Source: Paragonimus westermani
Taxonomy: Eukaryota > Platyhelminthes > Trematoda > Plagiorchiida > Troglotrematidae
Assembly: GCA_008508345.1 (NCBI GenBank)
Contig: QNGE01000132.1
Coordinates: 85,110-149,109, forward strand
Direction: 5' to 3'
Length of the DNA: 64,000 nucleotides
Below the pieces are notes generated by a model. The model did not search any database. It had not been told where the DNA came from and worked only from the letters and a program-made list of their open reading frames with translations. Positions within the stretch are counted from its first letter, which is position 1. Every line of letters starts with the position of its first letter. Position numbers and translations under genes: made by a program. Of the stretch, positions 63,981-64,000 are shown in pieces.

Positions 63981-64000
63981 GAGTAGTCGGGGATTTGGTT
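63981..64000 (-). repeat. Start of the next tandem unit, cut by the window edge
   Basis: The last 20 bases repeat the 20 bases at 63551-63570 exactly. This shows that at least one more unit follows and that the element occurs here as a head-to-tail array. Array length cannot be judged from this window. Confidence 0.85.

Noticed and set aside
1..64000. Prokaryotic genes, CRISPR array, rRNA genes or an intact tRNA gene
   Set aside because: None present: no long frames with ribosome-binding sites, no regularly spaced short repeats and no rRNA-like conserved blocks.

Overview
This window looks like non-coding, repeat-littered DNA from an animal nuclear genome, most likely a flatworm and probably a digenean fluke. 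No bacterial or viral gene organisation is present. Open frames are short and scattered on both strands, composition is moderately AT-rich by eye, and the recognisable pieces are decayed eukaryotic retroelements and DNA transposons. The flatworm call rests mainly on a tRNA-promoter repeat carrying a type I hammerhead ribozyme, an architecture known from the schistosome Sm-alpha family. Other animals also carry such elements, so the assignment is an inference.

Layout. 1-3252: nothing recognisable. 3253-3740: fold-back copy of the hammerhead repeat. 7258-7345: old reverse copy of its tRNA-like head. 8034-8666: a single N, then a direct repeat of about 150 bp. 13225-13668: gag-like open frame. 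13855-14143: second fold-back hammerhead copy. 14225-14415 and 19205-19405: two inverted copies of an unnamed dispersed repeat whose translations resemble each other. 20995-22225: Penelope-like element remnant (GIY-YIG end) within a head-to-head inverted repeat. 23170-23840: non-LTR reverse transcriptase relic. 24885-25130 and 32020-32330: two more Penelope-like tails. 37234-37382: a hammerhead repeat broken 3 nt before its cleavage site. 38451-39511: Tc1/IS630-type transposase pseudogene. 39921-40015: hammerhead repeat tail. 53024-53209: Tc1/mariner tail. 54004-54120: CCHC knuckle of a retrotransposon. 58436-58708 and 59707-59905: two weak candidates for 3'-terminal exons. 61550-61611: a second, different hammerhead-like fold. 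61930-62095: old copy of the first hammerhead repeat. 63551-64000: the best-preserved hammerhead repeat, in tandem with a period of 430 bp, running off the window.

How the parts fit. The most notable system is a small non-coding retroelement (retrozyme-like) with tRNA-like A and B boxes, a complete minimal type I hammerhead on the minus strand at 63651-63707, a tandem arrangement, and several truncated or folded-back dispersed copies. It has no protein of its own, so it must use a reverse transcriptase from elsewhere. Penelope-like elements, which encode an RT plus a GIY-YIG nuclease and are themselves known to carry hammerheads, leave at least three remnants here and are plausible helpers. 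No intact protein-coding gene could be supported anywhere in the window.
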